NCBI GenBank assembly: GCA_036004665.1
Contig: DASYRG010000020.1
Coordinates: 53,980-117,979, forward strand
Direction: 5' to 3'
Length of the DNA: 64,000 nucleotides
Origin: JACQGZ01 sp036004665
Lineage (GTDB): Bacteria > Sysuimicrobiota > Sysuimicrobiia > Sysuimicrobiales > Humicultoraceae
Position 1 is the stretch's first letter. Each line of letters opens with the position of its first letter. Shown here one piece after another: positions 24,801 to 32,128 of this stretch. Below the pieces are notes generated by a model that saw only the letters and a program-made list of their open reading frames with translations, was not told the origin of the DNA and did not search any database. A program made the position numbers and the translations under genes.

Positions 24801-25670
24801 CTACCGCAGCCTGACCTGCCGCCCCGCCGTGTACCGGGCGGCCACGTTCACCACCAGCACCAGGGTGACGAGCACCAGCGCTCCCGCCCAGGCCTGCCGG
24901 TGCCAGTCCTCGAAGGGCGAGATGGCATACGCGAAGATCTGCAGCGGCAGCGCGGCGATGGGCTTGAAGAGATTCCAGTTCCAGAAGCGGTTGCCGAACG
25001 CCGTGAACAGCAGCGGGGCCGTCTCCCCGGCGATGCGCGCCAGTCCGACCATGATCCCCGTGACGATCCCGGCCGCCGCGGTGGGGATGATCACGCGAAG
25101 GGTGGTCTTCCACTGAGGGATCCCCAGCGCCAGGGACGCTTCGCGCACGCTCTGGGGCACCAGGCGTACGATCTCCTCCGTGGTGCGGACGACGGTGGGC
25201 ACGAGCATCACTCCCAGGGCGACGCCCCCCGCCAGCGCGCTGAAGTGGCGTAGCGGCAGCACCACAAGAATGTAGGCGAAGAGACCCATCACGATACTCG
25301 GGATGCCGGCCATGACGTCGGCCGTGAAGCGCGTCGTCTGCGACAGGCGCGTGTTCGGGAACTCCGCCAGGAACACCCCACCGAGGACGCCGAGGGGAAT
25401 GCCCAGCACCCCGGCCAGGGCGATGAGGATGAGCGTGCCGGCGATGGCGTTGGCCATCCCCCCGCCGGCCTCGCCCGCCGGTCCGGGCAAGGCGGTGAAG
25501 AACTCCAGGTTGATCGCCCCCAGCCCGGTCCGCATGAGGAAGAAGAGGACGAAGAAGAGCGGCGCCAGCACGAGCAGAGCGCTGAGCATCGTCAGGCCGG
25601 CCATGAGGCGATTGGTCCACCGGCGCCTCCAGTACGACAGATCCCGTGCGCGCAGCCCCACGGCGGCCAT
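24801..25670 (-). CDS. pstA: Phosphate ABC transporter permease PstA
   Basis: 289 residues with about six membrane helices and the inner-membrane-component motif EASLALGIPQWKTTLRVIIPTA (split near residue 178), the EAA loop that docks PstB. An NRLMAGLTMLSALLVLAPLF first helix and the typical TADVMAGIPSIVMGLFAY segment match PstA. It forms the phosphate channel with PstC, whose stop lies 2 bases before the PstA start. Confidence 0.94.
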   Translation of the reverse strand: MAAVGLRARDLSYWRRRWTNRLMAGLTMLSALLVLAPLFFVLFFLMRTGLGAINLEFFTALPGPAGEAGGGMANAIAGTLILIALAGVLGIPLGVLGGVFLAEFPNTRLSQTTRFTADVMAGIPSIVMGLFAYILVVLPLRHFSALAGGVALGVMLVPTVVRTTEEIVRLVPQSVREASLALGIPQWKTTLRVIIPTAAAGIVTGIMVGLARIAGETAPLLFTAFGNRFWNWNLFKPIAALPLQIFAYAISPFEDWHRQAWAGALVLVTLVLVVNVAARYTAGRQVRLR

Positions 25671-25672
25671 GG

Positions 25673-26626
25673 CTATTCCCGAACGGCCCCTACGCCGCGA
25701 CCGACGCGCGCCACCAGCAGCCGCGCCGCCACGTTCGCCACGACGGTGACGAAGAAGAGGACGATGCCGGCGTAGATCAGCGCGGCGACATAGAGGTCAG
25801 AGGTCGCTTCGGTGAACTCGTTGGCGATGACGGCGGGGATCGTGTAGGCGGGGGCGAGCAGCGACGCCTTGATCTGCGGGACGTTGCCGATGACCATCGT
25901 CACCGCCATCGTCTCCCCCAACGCCCTGGCCAGGGCCAGGAAGATCGCCCCCATGATCCCCGAGCGCGCGTAGGGTAGCACGGCGCGGCGGGTCGTCTCC
26001 CAGCCTGTCGCCCCTAGGGCAAGGGCGGCTTCTCGCTGCGATGTCGGAACCGCGCGCATCACCTCGGTGCTCACCGCGACGATGAAGGGCACCACCATGA
26101 TCGCCAGGATTACGCCCGCTGCGAGCATGCCGATCCCCAGCGGCGGGCCCTGGAAGAGAGGGAGGAAGCCCAGGGTGCCTTTGAGGGCGGGAGTGAGGGC
26201 CGTGCGCACCCAGGGCACGAGGACGAAGATTCCCCAGAGCCCGAAGACCACGCTGGGGATCGCCGCGAGTAGTTCCACCAGGAAGCCCACGGGAGCGCGC
26301 AGCCACCCCGGCGCCAGTTCGGCCAGAAAGATCGCCACGCCCAGCCCCAGGGGGACGGCGATGAGCAGCGCCAGAGCCGAGGAGACGAGCGTGCCGTAGA
26401 CGAAGGGGAGCACGCCGAACTGCTGCGCCACCGGGTCCCACGTCGACGTGGAGAAGAAGGCCAGGCCGAACCGCTGGATGGCTGGGCGCCCCACCGACAG
26501 CAGCGCGGCCAGAATCGCGCCCATGACCAGCGGCACCGCGGCCGCGGTCGCCGCCAGCAGCAGCCGGAAGAGCCGGTCGCCGCTGCGGGCGACCAGCCGA
26601 AGCACCCCGGCCTCGATCACCGCCAC
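25673..26626 (-). CDS. pstC: Phosphate ABC transporter permease PstC
   Basis: 317 residues with six to seven membrane helices. The FFSTSTWDPVAQQFGVLPFV segment after the first helix, ELLAAIPSVVFGLWGIFVL, and the EAA-type loop REAALALGATGWETTRRAVL are characteristic PstC features. It pairs with PstA as the transmembrane channel for phosphate. It starts with GTG 9 bases after the pstS stop and runs into pstA, consistent with one pstSCAB transcript. Confidence 0.94.
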   Translation of the reverse strand: MAVIEAGVLRLVARSGDRLFRLLLAATAAAVPLVMGAILAALLSVGRPAIQRFGLAFFSTSTWDPVAQQFGVLPFVYGTLVSSALALLIAVPLGLGVAIFLAELAPGWLRAPVGFLVELLAAIPSVVFGLWGIFVLVPWVRTALTPALKGTLGFLPLFQGPPLGIGMLAAGVILAIMVVPFIVAVSTEVMRAVPTSQREAALALGATGWETTRRAVLPYARSGIMGAIFLALARALGETMAVTMVIGNVPQIKASLLAPAYTIPAVIANEFTEATSDLYVAALIYAGIVLFFVTVVANVAARLLVARVGRGVGAVRE

Positions 26627-26635
26627 GCTGCCCTC

Positions 26636-27688
26636 TTAGAGGATGGGCTGTCCCCGGGCGGTGACGCTCTTGAGAGTCCGCTCCATCCGGGTGACCAAAC
26701 TCTTGGGCAGCGGGGCGTACAGCAGCGGCGGGGCGTACTTCTGGCCGTCGTGGGTGGCCCACCAGAGGAACTCGGCCAGCGCCTTCCCCTTGGCGGGGTC
26801 GCCCTGGTCGCCGTAGATCAGAATCCACGTGAAGCCGGCGATCGGGTAGACGTCGCGGCCGTCGGGGTTGGTGAAGAAGATCCGGTAGTCCTCTGGAATG
26901 GACTTCAGGGCGCCCTCCATCGCCTTCGTCGTGCTGGAAATGGTCGGGCGGATGAACTGCCCGGCCTTGTTGCGGACGTTGCCGAAGGTCATCTTGTTCG
27001 TTAGCGCGTACGCCAGCTCCACGTAGCCGAGGGAGTTCGGGGTTTGACGGACGAGCCCGGCGACGCCTTCGTTCCCCCGACCGCCCAGGCCGGTCGGCCA
27101 GTTCACGGAGGTCCCCTCACCCACGCGCGTCTTCCACAGCGGGCTGACCTTGCTGAGGTAGTTCACCCAGATGGCCGTCGTGCCCGACCCGTCCGAGCGG
27201 TGCACGACGACGATCTCCGCGGCCGGGAGCTTGGCCGTCGGATTGAATTGGACGATCCGGAGGTCGTTCCACTTCGTGATCCGTCCGAGAAAGATGTCCG
27301 CGAGCACGCCGGCCGTGAAGTTAAGCCCCTGGCCGATGCCCGGGATGTTGTAGACGGGCACGACCGCCCCGGCGACCATGGGGATGTGCAGGACGCGGCC
27401 GCCCGCCTGGGTGATCTGCTCGTCCGTCATCGGCCCGTCGGAGGCGCCGAAGTCGACCGTTTTAGCGATGAACTGGCGGATGCCGCCCCCCGAGCCGATG
27501 GACTGGTAGTTGATCTGGACGTTTCGCTCGTCCGCGTAGACCTGTGACCACTTGGAGTAGAGCGGGAACGGGAAGGTCGCGCCCGCCCCATTCAGGGTGA
27601 TGGGCTGCTGCGCTGCCGCTCCACCGGCGCCGGTCGCCAGAGCCATGACGGTGATCGCCGTCACGAGCAGCGTGAACCTCTTGGTCAT
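26636..27688 (-). CDS. pstS: Phosphate-binding protein PstS
   Basis: 350 residues. ATG 27688 is preceded by AAGGAGGG at ideal distance, so a longer in-frame reading to 27766 is rejected; that reading would also cover the regulatory repeats. A signal peptide (FTLLVTAITVMALATGAGGAAA) precedes the mature start ITLNGAGATFPFPLYSKW. Phosphate ligands are visible in YQSIGSGGGIRQF, DFGASDGPM and HRSDGSGTT. The protein delivers phosphate to PstCA in the periplasm. First gene of the pst operon, with a five-copy 11-bp repeat array in its promoter region. Confidence 0.95.
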   Translation of the reverse strand: MTKRFTLLVTAITVMALATGAGGAAAQQPITLNGAGATFPFPLYSKWSQVYADERNVQINYQSIGSGGGIRQFIAKTVDFGASDGPMTDEQITQAGGRVLHIPMVAGAVVPVYNIPGIGQGLNFTAGVLADIFLGRITKWNDLRIVQFNPTAKLPAAEIVVVHRSDGSGTTAIWVNYLSKVSPLWKTRVGEGTSVNWPTGLGGRGNEGVAGLVRQTPNSLGYVELAYALTNKMTFGNVRNKAGQFIRPTISSTTKAMEGALKSIPEDYRIFFTNPDGRDVYPIAGFTWILIYGDQGDPAKGKALAEFLWWATHDGQKYAPPLLYAPLPKSLVTRMERTLKSVTARGQPIL

Positions 27689-27741
27689 GCGCGTCCCTCC
27701 TTGGACGATGCTCTGTCTTATGGCACCTTGAGGGTATCGGT

Positions 27742-27796
27742 CTGAGGTCAAGCCCACCCGAAGCATGGGCCAAGGCTGTGTGAAGGGGAGGTCAAG
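27742..27796 (-). promoter_or_regulatory. Five-copy 11-bp direct-repeat array (Pho-box-like) upstream of pstS
   Basis: Read on the minus strand, the units start with CTTG, CTTC, CTTG, CTTC and CTTG at 27796, 27785, 27774, 27763 and 27752: exactly 11 bases apart each time. The first and last units share CTTGACCTC. PhoB/PhoP-type winged-helix proteins bind tandem 11-bp half-sites, typically two to four. The array ends about 54 bases before the pstS ATG; a possible -10 (CATAAG, 27722-27717) lies downstream. The likely reader is the winged-helix protein encoded immediately upstream. The spacing is directly visible; function is inferred. Confidence 0.7.
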
Positions 27797-27811
27797 CTCA
27801 ACGGGTTACTC

Positions 27812-28759
27812 TCAAAGGTCCAGGCGGTAGCCGATGCCGCGGACGGCGACGATCCTGACGCCGCCGTCCGGTTCGACCTTCTTGCGCAGCCAACCGATGT
27901 GGGTGTCCAGGGTCCGGGTATCGCCGAAGTAGTCCTCTCCCCACACTTCTTGGAGGAGCCGTTCCCGCCGCACCACCTGGCTCTGGTGGCGGACCAACAA
28001 GTGGAGCAGGTCGAACTCCTTGCCCGAGAGGGCTACGGGCCGGCCGTCCACGCTGACCTCATGGCGGCCGACGTCGATGAGCACGGCCCCGGCGGCCAGG
28101 CGGTCCTCCCGCCCGGTCTGCACCAGCACCGCTTCCAGCACGTTGGCGATGTCCTCGCAGCGGTCGGTGCTCGCTTCCAGCATCTCGCAGATGTCCTTCC
28201 ACTTGACGATCTCCCGGACATCCTGGCGGCTGGCGAAGAGCGCCTCGATAGCGTCGCGGAGCAAATCGTCGGCGCGGTTCTCCAGGCGGTGTAGCGTGCG
28301 CGCGTGCGGAAACACCACCTCGCCGCGGCGCAGCGCCTGGATGGCCAGATCCAGTTCGTTCGCCGATTCCACCACCACGGCGCCGAGCTGACGCGCACCC
28401 GGGTGGATTCGCCGGACCCGGTAGACCACCAGCCGCGCCGCGGCCGCCTCGATGCCGTCCAGGACGTCGTCCAGATGCCCGGTCAGGGTGCGCAGCGCCT
28501 CCGCCTGCGGCGCCTCTGCGCGTGGCGAGGCCAGCCGGTCAAAGATGTCCCGGGCGACTGCGTCTCCTTTGTGTTCGAGCTCGCGGATGCGCTGCCACGC
28601 CTCTTCGGTATCCGTGCGTTTCTCCAGGGCCTCCTGGAGCGTCTCCGCCGCGGCCACGATCGCGCCGGCCAGTTCGCTGAGCAAGGCGAAATCGTCCTCT
28701 GGGGCGGGCGCGGGAGACCGGACGGGCAGGATGTCCCCTCGAGGACGGGCTTCGCTCAC
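27812..28759 (-). CDS. DUF47/PhoU-like domain fused to an OmpR/PhoB-type winged-helix DNA-binding domain
   Basis: 315 residues with no receiver domain. Residues about 22-225 match the helical DUF47 (PhoU-related) family: IRELEHKGDAVARDIFDRL, HLDDVLDGIEAAAARLVVYR, and KWKDICEMLEASTDRCEDIANVLEAVL. Residues about 226-315 are a Trans_reg_C winged helix: ALSGKEFDLLHLLVRH, VVRRERLLQEVWGEDYFGDT, RTLDTHIGWLRKKVE, and the closing RGIGYRL. DUF47 proteins usually partner phosphate permeases. Here the domain replaces the phosphorylated receiver of PhoB, suggesting a one-component phosphate regulator. The gene ends 15 bases before the 11-bp array and precedes pstS. Confidence 0.88.
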   Translation of the reverse strand: MSEARPRGDILPVRSPAPAPEDDFALLSELAGAIVAAAETLQEALEKRTDTEEAWQRIRELEHKGDAVARDIFDRLASPRAEAPQAEALRTLTGHLDDVLDGIEAAAARLVVYRVRRIHPGARQLGAVVVESANELDLAIQALRRGEVVFPHARTLHRLENRADDLLRDAIEALFASRQDVREIVKWKDICEMLEASTDRCEDIANVLEAVLVQTGREDRLAAGAVLIDVGRHEVSVDGRPVALSGKEFDLLHLLVRHQSQVVRRERLLQEVWGEDYFGDTRTLDTHIGWLRKKVEPDGGVRIVAVRGIGYRLDL

Positions 28760-28885
28760 ACGCTGGACCCTCGTGCGCCGGAGTATCGTTCCAATCGGAC
28801 CATCTGCAATGCTCTCACATCCGCCACTGTGCCGCTACTGCGACCGAGACGATCCTGACGCGGCGGCTCACTCAGCCCGACCTCG

Positions 28886-29539
28886 CTACGCCGCGGCGCC
28901 CAGGCGGCCGGCGATTATCAGGACGATGACGGCGACGGCGCTGAGGACCAGCACCATGAGCGTGGCGGCCTCCCACCGTCCCGCCGCCACGGCGTCGTAG
29001 ATGGCGATCGGCATCGTCTGTGTCCGGCCGGGGATGTTCCCGGCCACCATGAGCGTGGCGCCGAACTCCCCCAGCGCACGAGCAAAGGCCAGCGTCACCC
29101 CCGCGGTGATGCCCCGGCGGGCCAGTGGGAGCGCGATGGACCAGAACTGCTGGAGGCGGGACGTCCCGTCGATGCGGGCCGCCTCACGCACAGAGCTCTC
29201 GATCCCCTCAAACGCGGCGCGGGCGGTGCGGATGACGTACGGGAGGGCGGGGATCGTCGCCGCGACCACGGCGCCCTGCCAGGTGAAGACCAGCGGCGTC
29301 CCCGTCGTCCGCTCGATCAGTTGCCCGAGGGCGCTCTGGCGGCCCAAGGCGACGAGGAGGTAGTAGCCGAGGACGGTCGGGGGAAGGATCAACGGCAAGG
29401 TAAGGAAGGACTCGAGGGCGCTGCGCCCCGCGAACCGCCCTTCAGCCAGGAGGTACCCGAGGACGATCCCCCCGGTAGCCGCGGCCAGGGTCGCCAGCAT
29501 CGCGACGCGCAGCGAGAGCCAGAGCGGGGACCAGTCCAC
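28886..29539 (-). CDS. modB: Molybdate ABC transporter permease ModB
   Basis: 217 residues with about five membrane helices, as in ModB. Motifs seen are LPLILPPTVLGYYLL near residue 47, LPYVIRTARAAFEGI and the EAA-type loop AARIDGTSRLQQFWSIALPLA, and FARALGEFGATLMVAGNIPG. It forms the membrane channel for molybdate or tungstate. It starts 6 bases after modA ends. The ATPase gene modC, usually next, is absent: the next gene is the DUF47 regulator. Confidence 0.92.
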   Translation of the reverse strand: MDWSPLWLSLRVAMLATLAAATGGIVLGYLLAEGRFAGRSALESFLTLPLILPPTVLGYYLLVALGRQSALGQLIERTTGTPLVFTWQGAVVAATIPALPYVIRTARAAFEGIESSVREAARIDGTSRLQQFWSIALPLARRGITAGVTLAFARALGEFGATLMVAGNIPGRTQTMPIAIYDAVAAGRWEAATLMVLVLSAVAVIVLIIAGRLGAAA

Positions 29540-29545
29540 GCCCGC

Positions 29546-30370
29546 TCAGGGCAGCGGCTCGCCGGGCAGTGTGAAACCGTAGCGGCGCATCACCTGGCGA
29601 CCGGCGGAGCCGTTGAGGAGGGAGAGGAAGGCCTGCGCCTGCGCAATCTGCCGTGATGCGGCGAGGACCCCGGCCGCCTGCCGGATCGGGCGGTGCAGAT
29701 AGGCGGGGATAAGCCAGTACCGTCCGGTGGGACGGACCGACGGAGCGACCGCCAGCGACAGCGCCACCATCCCCACATCGGCGTTGCCAGACTGGACGAA
29801 CTGGAGGGTCTGACTCACGTTCTCCCCGAGGACGAGCCTACCGCTGACCCGTTCGTAGAGGCCCGCCGTCCGCAGCGCCTGCACGGCAGCCCGGCCGTAG
29901 GGAGCGTGCTCGGGATTGGCGATGGCGATGAACCGGATCCGTTCGTCCAGCAGGACCGTCAGGCCCTCCGCGACGGTCAGGGGGGACGCGGTGCGGACCC
30001 AGAGGACGATGCGTCCAATGGCATAGAGCTGCACGGTCTCACGGCGGACCAGCCCTTTGCGCGCCAGCTCCAGGATGAATCCCTCATCGGCCGAGAAGAA
30101 GAGATCAAAGGGGGCGCCCTGCTCGATCTGTGAGGCCAGCTGTCCGGAAGAGCCGAAGGTGAGGCGCATTCGCACACCGCCCTGCCCTTCGGCCAGGCGG
30201 GCGATCTCCTCGAGGGCGAAGCGCAGATCGGAGGCGGCGGCGATGGAGAGGTCGGTCGCCGCCGCCCCTCGGGCGGGAATCACCGGGCCTATCAGCACCA
30301 GCAGGGCGATCGCCGCGGCGGCCCATCGACCCGTCGCGGGGAGGACGGAGAAGCGGCTAGGGTCTGCCAA
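29546..30370 (-). CDS. modA: Molybdate-binding protein ModA
   Basis: 274 residues. A signal peptide (AIALLVLIGPVIPARGAAA) precedes the mature start DLSIAAASDLRFALEEIA. ModA oxyanion-binding elements are visible in TFGSSGQLASQIEQGAPFDL and SADEGFILELARKGLV, then ANPEHAPYGRAAVQAL and NADVGMVALSLA. It binds molybdate or tungstate in the periplasm for ModB. Its first 14 bases overlap the regulator gene upstream. The final LPGEPLP tail is typical. Confidence 0.92.
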   Translation of the reverse strand: MADPSRFSVLPATGRWAAAAIALLVLIGPVIPARGAAATDLSIAAASDLRFALEEIARLAEGQGGVRMRLTFGSSGQLASQIEQGAPFDLFFSADEGFILELARKGLVRRETVQLYAIGRIVLWVRTASPLTVAEGLTVLLDERIRFIAIANPEHAPYGRAAVQALRTAGLYERVSGRLVLGENVSQTLQFVQSGNADVGMVALSLAVAPSVRPTGRYWLIPAYLHRPIRQAAGVLAASRQIAQAQAFLSLLNGSAGRQVMRRYGFTLPGEPLP

Positions 30371-30746
30371 TCATGACCTCCGTCGCCTTGATCACCGCGA
30401 GGACCTCCGCACCGACCGCCAGTCCGAGCCGTTCCGCCGAGGACCTCGTGATCACCGCGACGAGTTCTGCGCCGCCCACGTCGACGCGCACCTCGGCCAT
30501 GACGTCACCGAGCGAGAGTGCCGTGATTCGGCCGGTGAGCTGATTGCGGGCGCTCAGCCCGGCCCTGCGAGGCGCTGCGGGCCGGGGCGACCGCTCCCCC
30601 ACCGTCAGGAGTCTTTCCCGCGGAAAGAGCCACCTGCGCCCCACCCGTACCACGGGCAGTCTTCCGGCGCGGGCCAATGCCTGCACGCGCTTGGGATGGA
30701 GATGGAGCAGCTGCGCGGCTTCCCCTGTTGTGAGGAAGTCCTTCAT
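30357..30746 (-). CDS. Molybdate-responsive regulator: excisionase-type HTH plus TOBE (Mop) domain
   Basis: 129 residues. Residues 1-48 are a MerR/excisionase-type helix-turn-helix (LTTGEAAQLLHLHPKRVQAL then GRLPVVRVGRRWLFPRE). Residues about 66-127 are one TOBE/Mop domain (LSARNQLTGRITALSLG then GGAELVAVITRSSAERLGL), which binds molybdate or tungstate in ModE, ModC and molbindins. This small form replaces the larger ModE. It heads the mod operon, so it probably controls modAB and itself. Confidence 0.85.
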   Translation of the reverse strand: MKDFLTTGEAAQLLHLHPKRVQALARAGRLPVVRVGRRWLFPRERLLTVGERSPRPAAPRRAGLSARNQLTGRITALSLGDVMAEVRVDVGGAELVAVITRSSAERLGLAVGAEVLAVIKATEVMIGRP

Positions 30747-30747
30747 G

Positions 30748-30780
30748 GTACTTTATGTTACCTTACGTGGCCCTATAGGG
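30748..30780. promoter_or_regulatory. Likely control region of the mod operon with short palindromes
   Basis: Just upstream of the HTH-TOBE gene the DNA turns AT-rich and contains two symmetric elements: an imperfect GGTA-N8-TACC palindrome at 30748-30763, directly against the start codon, and the perfect 10-bp CCCTATAGGG at 30771-30780. They do not match the classical ModE site. Their placement suits an operator for the excisionase-type regulator, but no experiment or conservation supports this. Confidence 0.35.
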
Positions 30781-30905
30781 AAAGACACTATGCCCTGCGT
30801 TCCCTCAACTCGTCCCGGACCGAGTTGCTGCGGCCAGTTTCAGATGACGGGCTCGCCTCAAAGTTCGGTGTTGTCCTCCTTTGACGTTTCGGCTACCAAT
30901 GGAGC

Positions 30906-31415
30906 GTGGACGCCTCTCACATTCAGATACGCCGCTTAGCGCCAGACGATGCTGTCTTATATCGAGACATTCGACTGGAAGCGCTTCGATCCAACCCAGA
31001 AGCGTACGGCAGCACGTTCGAAGCTGAAAATGCCCGACCTTTGACTTGGTTCTTGGACCGGCTTAGCGGTTCCATTGTCTTTGGCGCTTTCCACGACTCG
31101 GAACTCGTCGGTATCGCTGGATTGTTCATCAAAGAAGGGGAAAAAGAGGCTCATAAAGGTCTCCTCTGGGGAATGTACGTTCAGCCTAGCTCAAGAAAGG
31201 TCGGGGTGGGGCGGCGACTGGTCGAGACCATAATCGATTTTGCACGCAAACGGGTCGAACTGATTCAATTGGCCGTGGTTAGCGGCAACGAACAAGCGCG
31301 GCGGCTATTTGCCAGTCTCGGCTTCTTGGAATATGGAATCGAAAAGAACGCTTTAAGACAAGACGGCCGCTACTACGACGAAGTCCTTATGGTAAAGGAC
31401 CTCAAGTTAGATTGA
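30906..31415 (+). CDS. GNAT-family N-acetyltransferase in a low-GC patch
   Basis: 169 residues from GTG 30906. The GNAT fold is seen as IRRLAPDDAVLYRDIRLEAL at the N-terminus, the acetyl-CoA loop PSSRKVGVGRRLVETIIDFA near residues 98-117, and NEQARRLFASLGFLEYGIEK at the C-terminal side. It transfers an acetyl group to an amine; the substrate is unknown (RimI/PhnO-like small GNATs look similar). Codon use is visibly more AT-rich than that of its neighbours, suggesting acquisition by transfer. No strong ribosome site is seen. It is convergent with the next gene. Confidence 0.85.
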   Translation: MDASHIQIRRLAPDDAVLYRDIRLEALRSNPEAYGSTFEAENARPLTWFLDRLSGSIVFGAFHDSELVGIAGLFIKEGEKEAHKGLLWGMYVQPSSRKVGVGRRLVETIIDFARKRVELIQLAVVSGNEQARRLFASLGFLEYGIEKNALRQDGRYYDEVLMVKDLKLD

Positions 31416-31445
31416 ATTAGGACACCACCCAAAGTTCGCTCCAGT

Positions 31446-32006
31446 TTACAACCAACGATTCCGCCTGCGGCTGATGGTGGCGACCACCCAGACGCCGCCC
31501 CCGAACTCCCTTTCGTCATGGATCTTCAGCGTGGACACGACGAACCTGTAGAAGCGGTAGCGCCGGCCGGGAGATGTCTCCGCGAGGGTCTTCTTCCAGG
31601 CCCGATAGGGGAGGAATCGCTGTCCGTAGACCCACTCGGCCGCCTCGGCGTGACGCCGCTCAGCGAGGTGGCAGCGACCAAAGAATTGGAGTCCCAGACT
31701 GGGTTCGGTCCAGTCTTGATCGGATGAGAAGACGGTGACAGCCATCGACGGATTTGTGGCCAGGTTGCGACAGTGAAGCGAGCGGGGATGGGAGAGGAAG
31801 AAGAGTTCGAGGTCCTTGGAGAGAGCGAAAAATGCCGTGTTGATGTGGGCACGATTGCCGGGAGCAATGGTCGAAATTGAGCAGAGGACGTTTCCTCGCA
31901 GAATCCGGCGGAGGCTGCGGTGCACGCGCTCCTCGGAAAGCCCGGCAACGACGATCCGCCGGCCGGCGGCGTCGAGCGCATGGATGCGGCTGAGACGAGC
32001 GCTCAA
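31446..32006 (-). CDS. Pyridoxamine-5'-phosphate-oxidase-like (FMN split-barrel, UPF0306/YhbP-like) protein
   Basis: 186 residues. Residues about 28-100 carry the split-barrel pattern of flavin-binding PPOX-like proteins: ILRGNVLCSISTI, RAHINTAFFALSKDLELFFL, HPRSLHCRNLATNPSMAVTV and FSSDQDW. The order and size recall the YhbP/UPF0306 group, whose activity is not established. The remaining C-terminal part (YRFYRFVVSTLKIHD) continues the barrel. Base composition is slightly lower in GC than most of the window, like the GNAT gene it faces. Start uncertain. Confidence 0.7.
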   Translation of the reverse strand: MSARLSRIHALDAAGRRIVVAGLSEERVHRSLRRILRGNVLCSISTIAPGNRAHINTAFFALSKDLELFFLSHPRSLHCRNLATNPSMAVTVFSSDQDWTEPSLGLQFFGRCHLAERRHAEAAEWVYGQRFLPYRAWKKTLAETSPGRRYRFYRFVVSTLKIHDEREFGGGVWVVATISRRRNRWL

Positions 32007-32128
32007 ACGAACGCTACCCCAAGTGCGCGGGTTTCGTCACCATCAGGAACGCAACAACAAGGACCAGAATGGCCAGCCCGACAGCTCATAAAGCGTCACG
32101 CCGCCCTCCTCCTTCCCTGATAGCTCCG

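Noticed and set aside
27689..27766. Longer PstS reading (start at 27766)
   Set aside because: It would translate through part of the 11-bp repeat array and place a non-signal sequence before the signal peptide; ATG 27688 has an ideal ribosome site.
32010..32128. Hydrophobic 20-residue reading on the minus strand (AVGLAILVLVVAF) upstream of the PPOX-like gene
   Set aside because: A stop immediately precedes it, there is no start codon or ribosome site, and it is too short to support as a small membrane protein.
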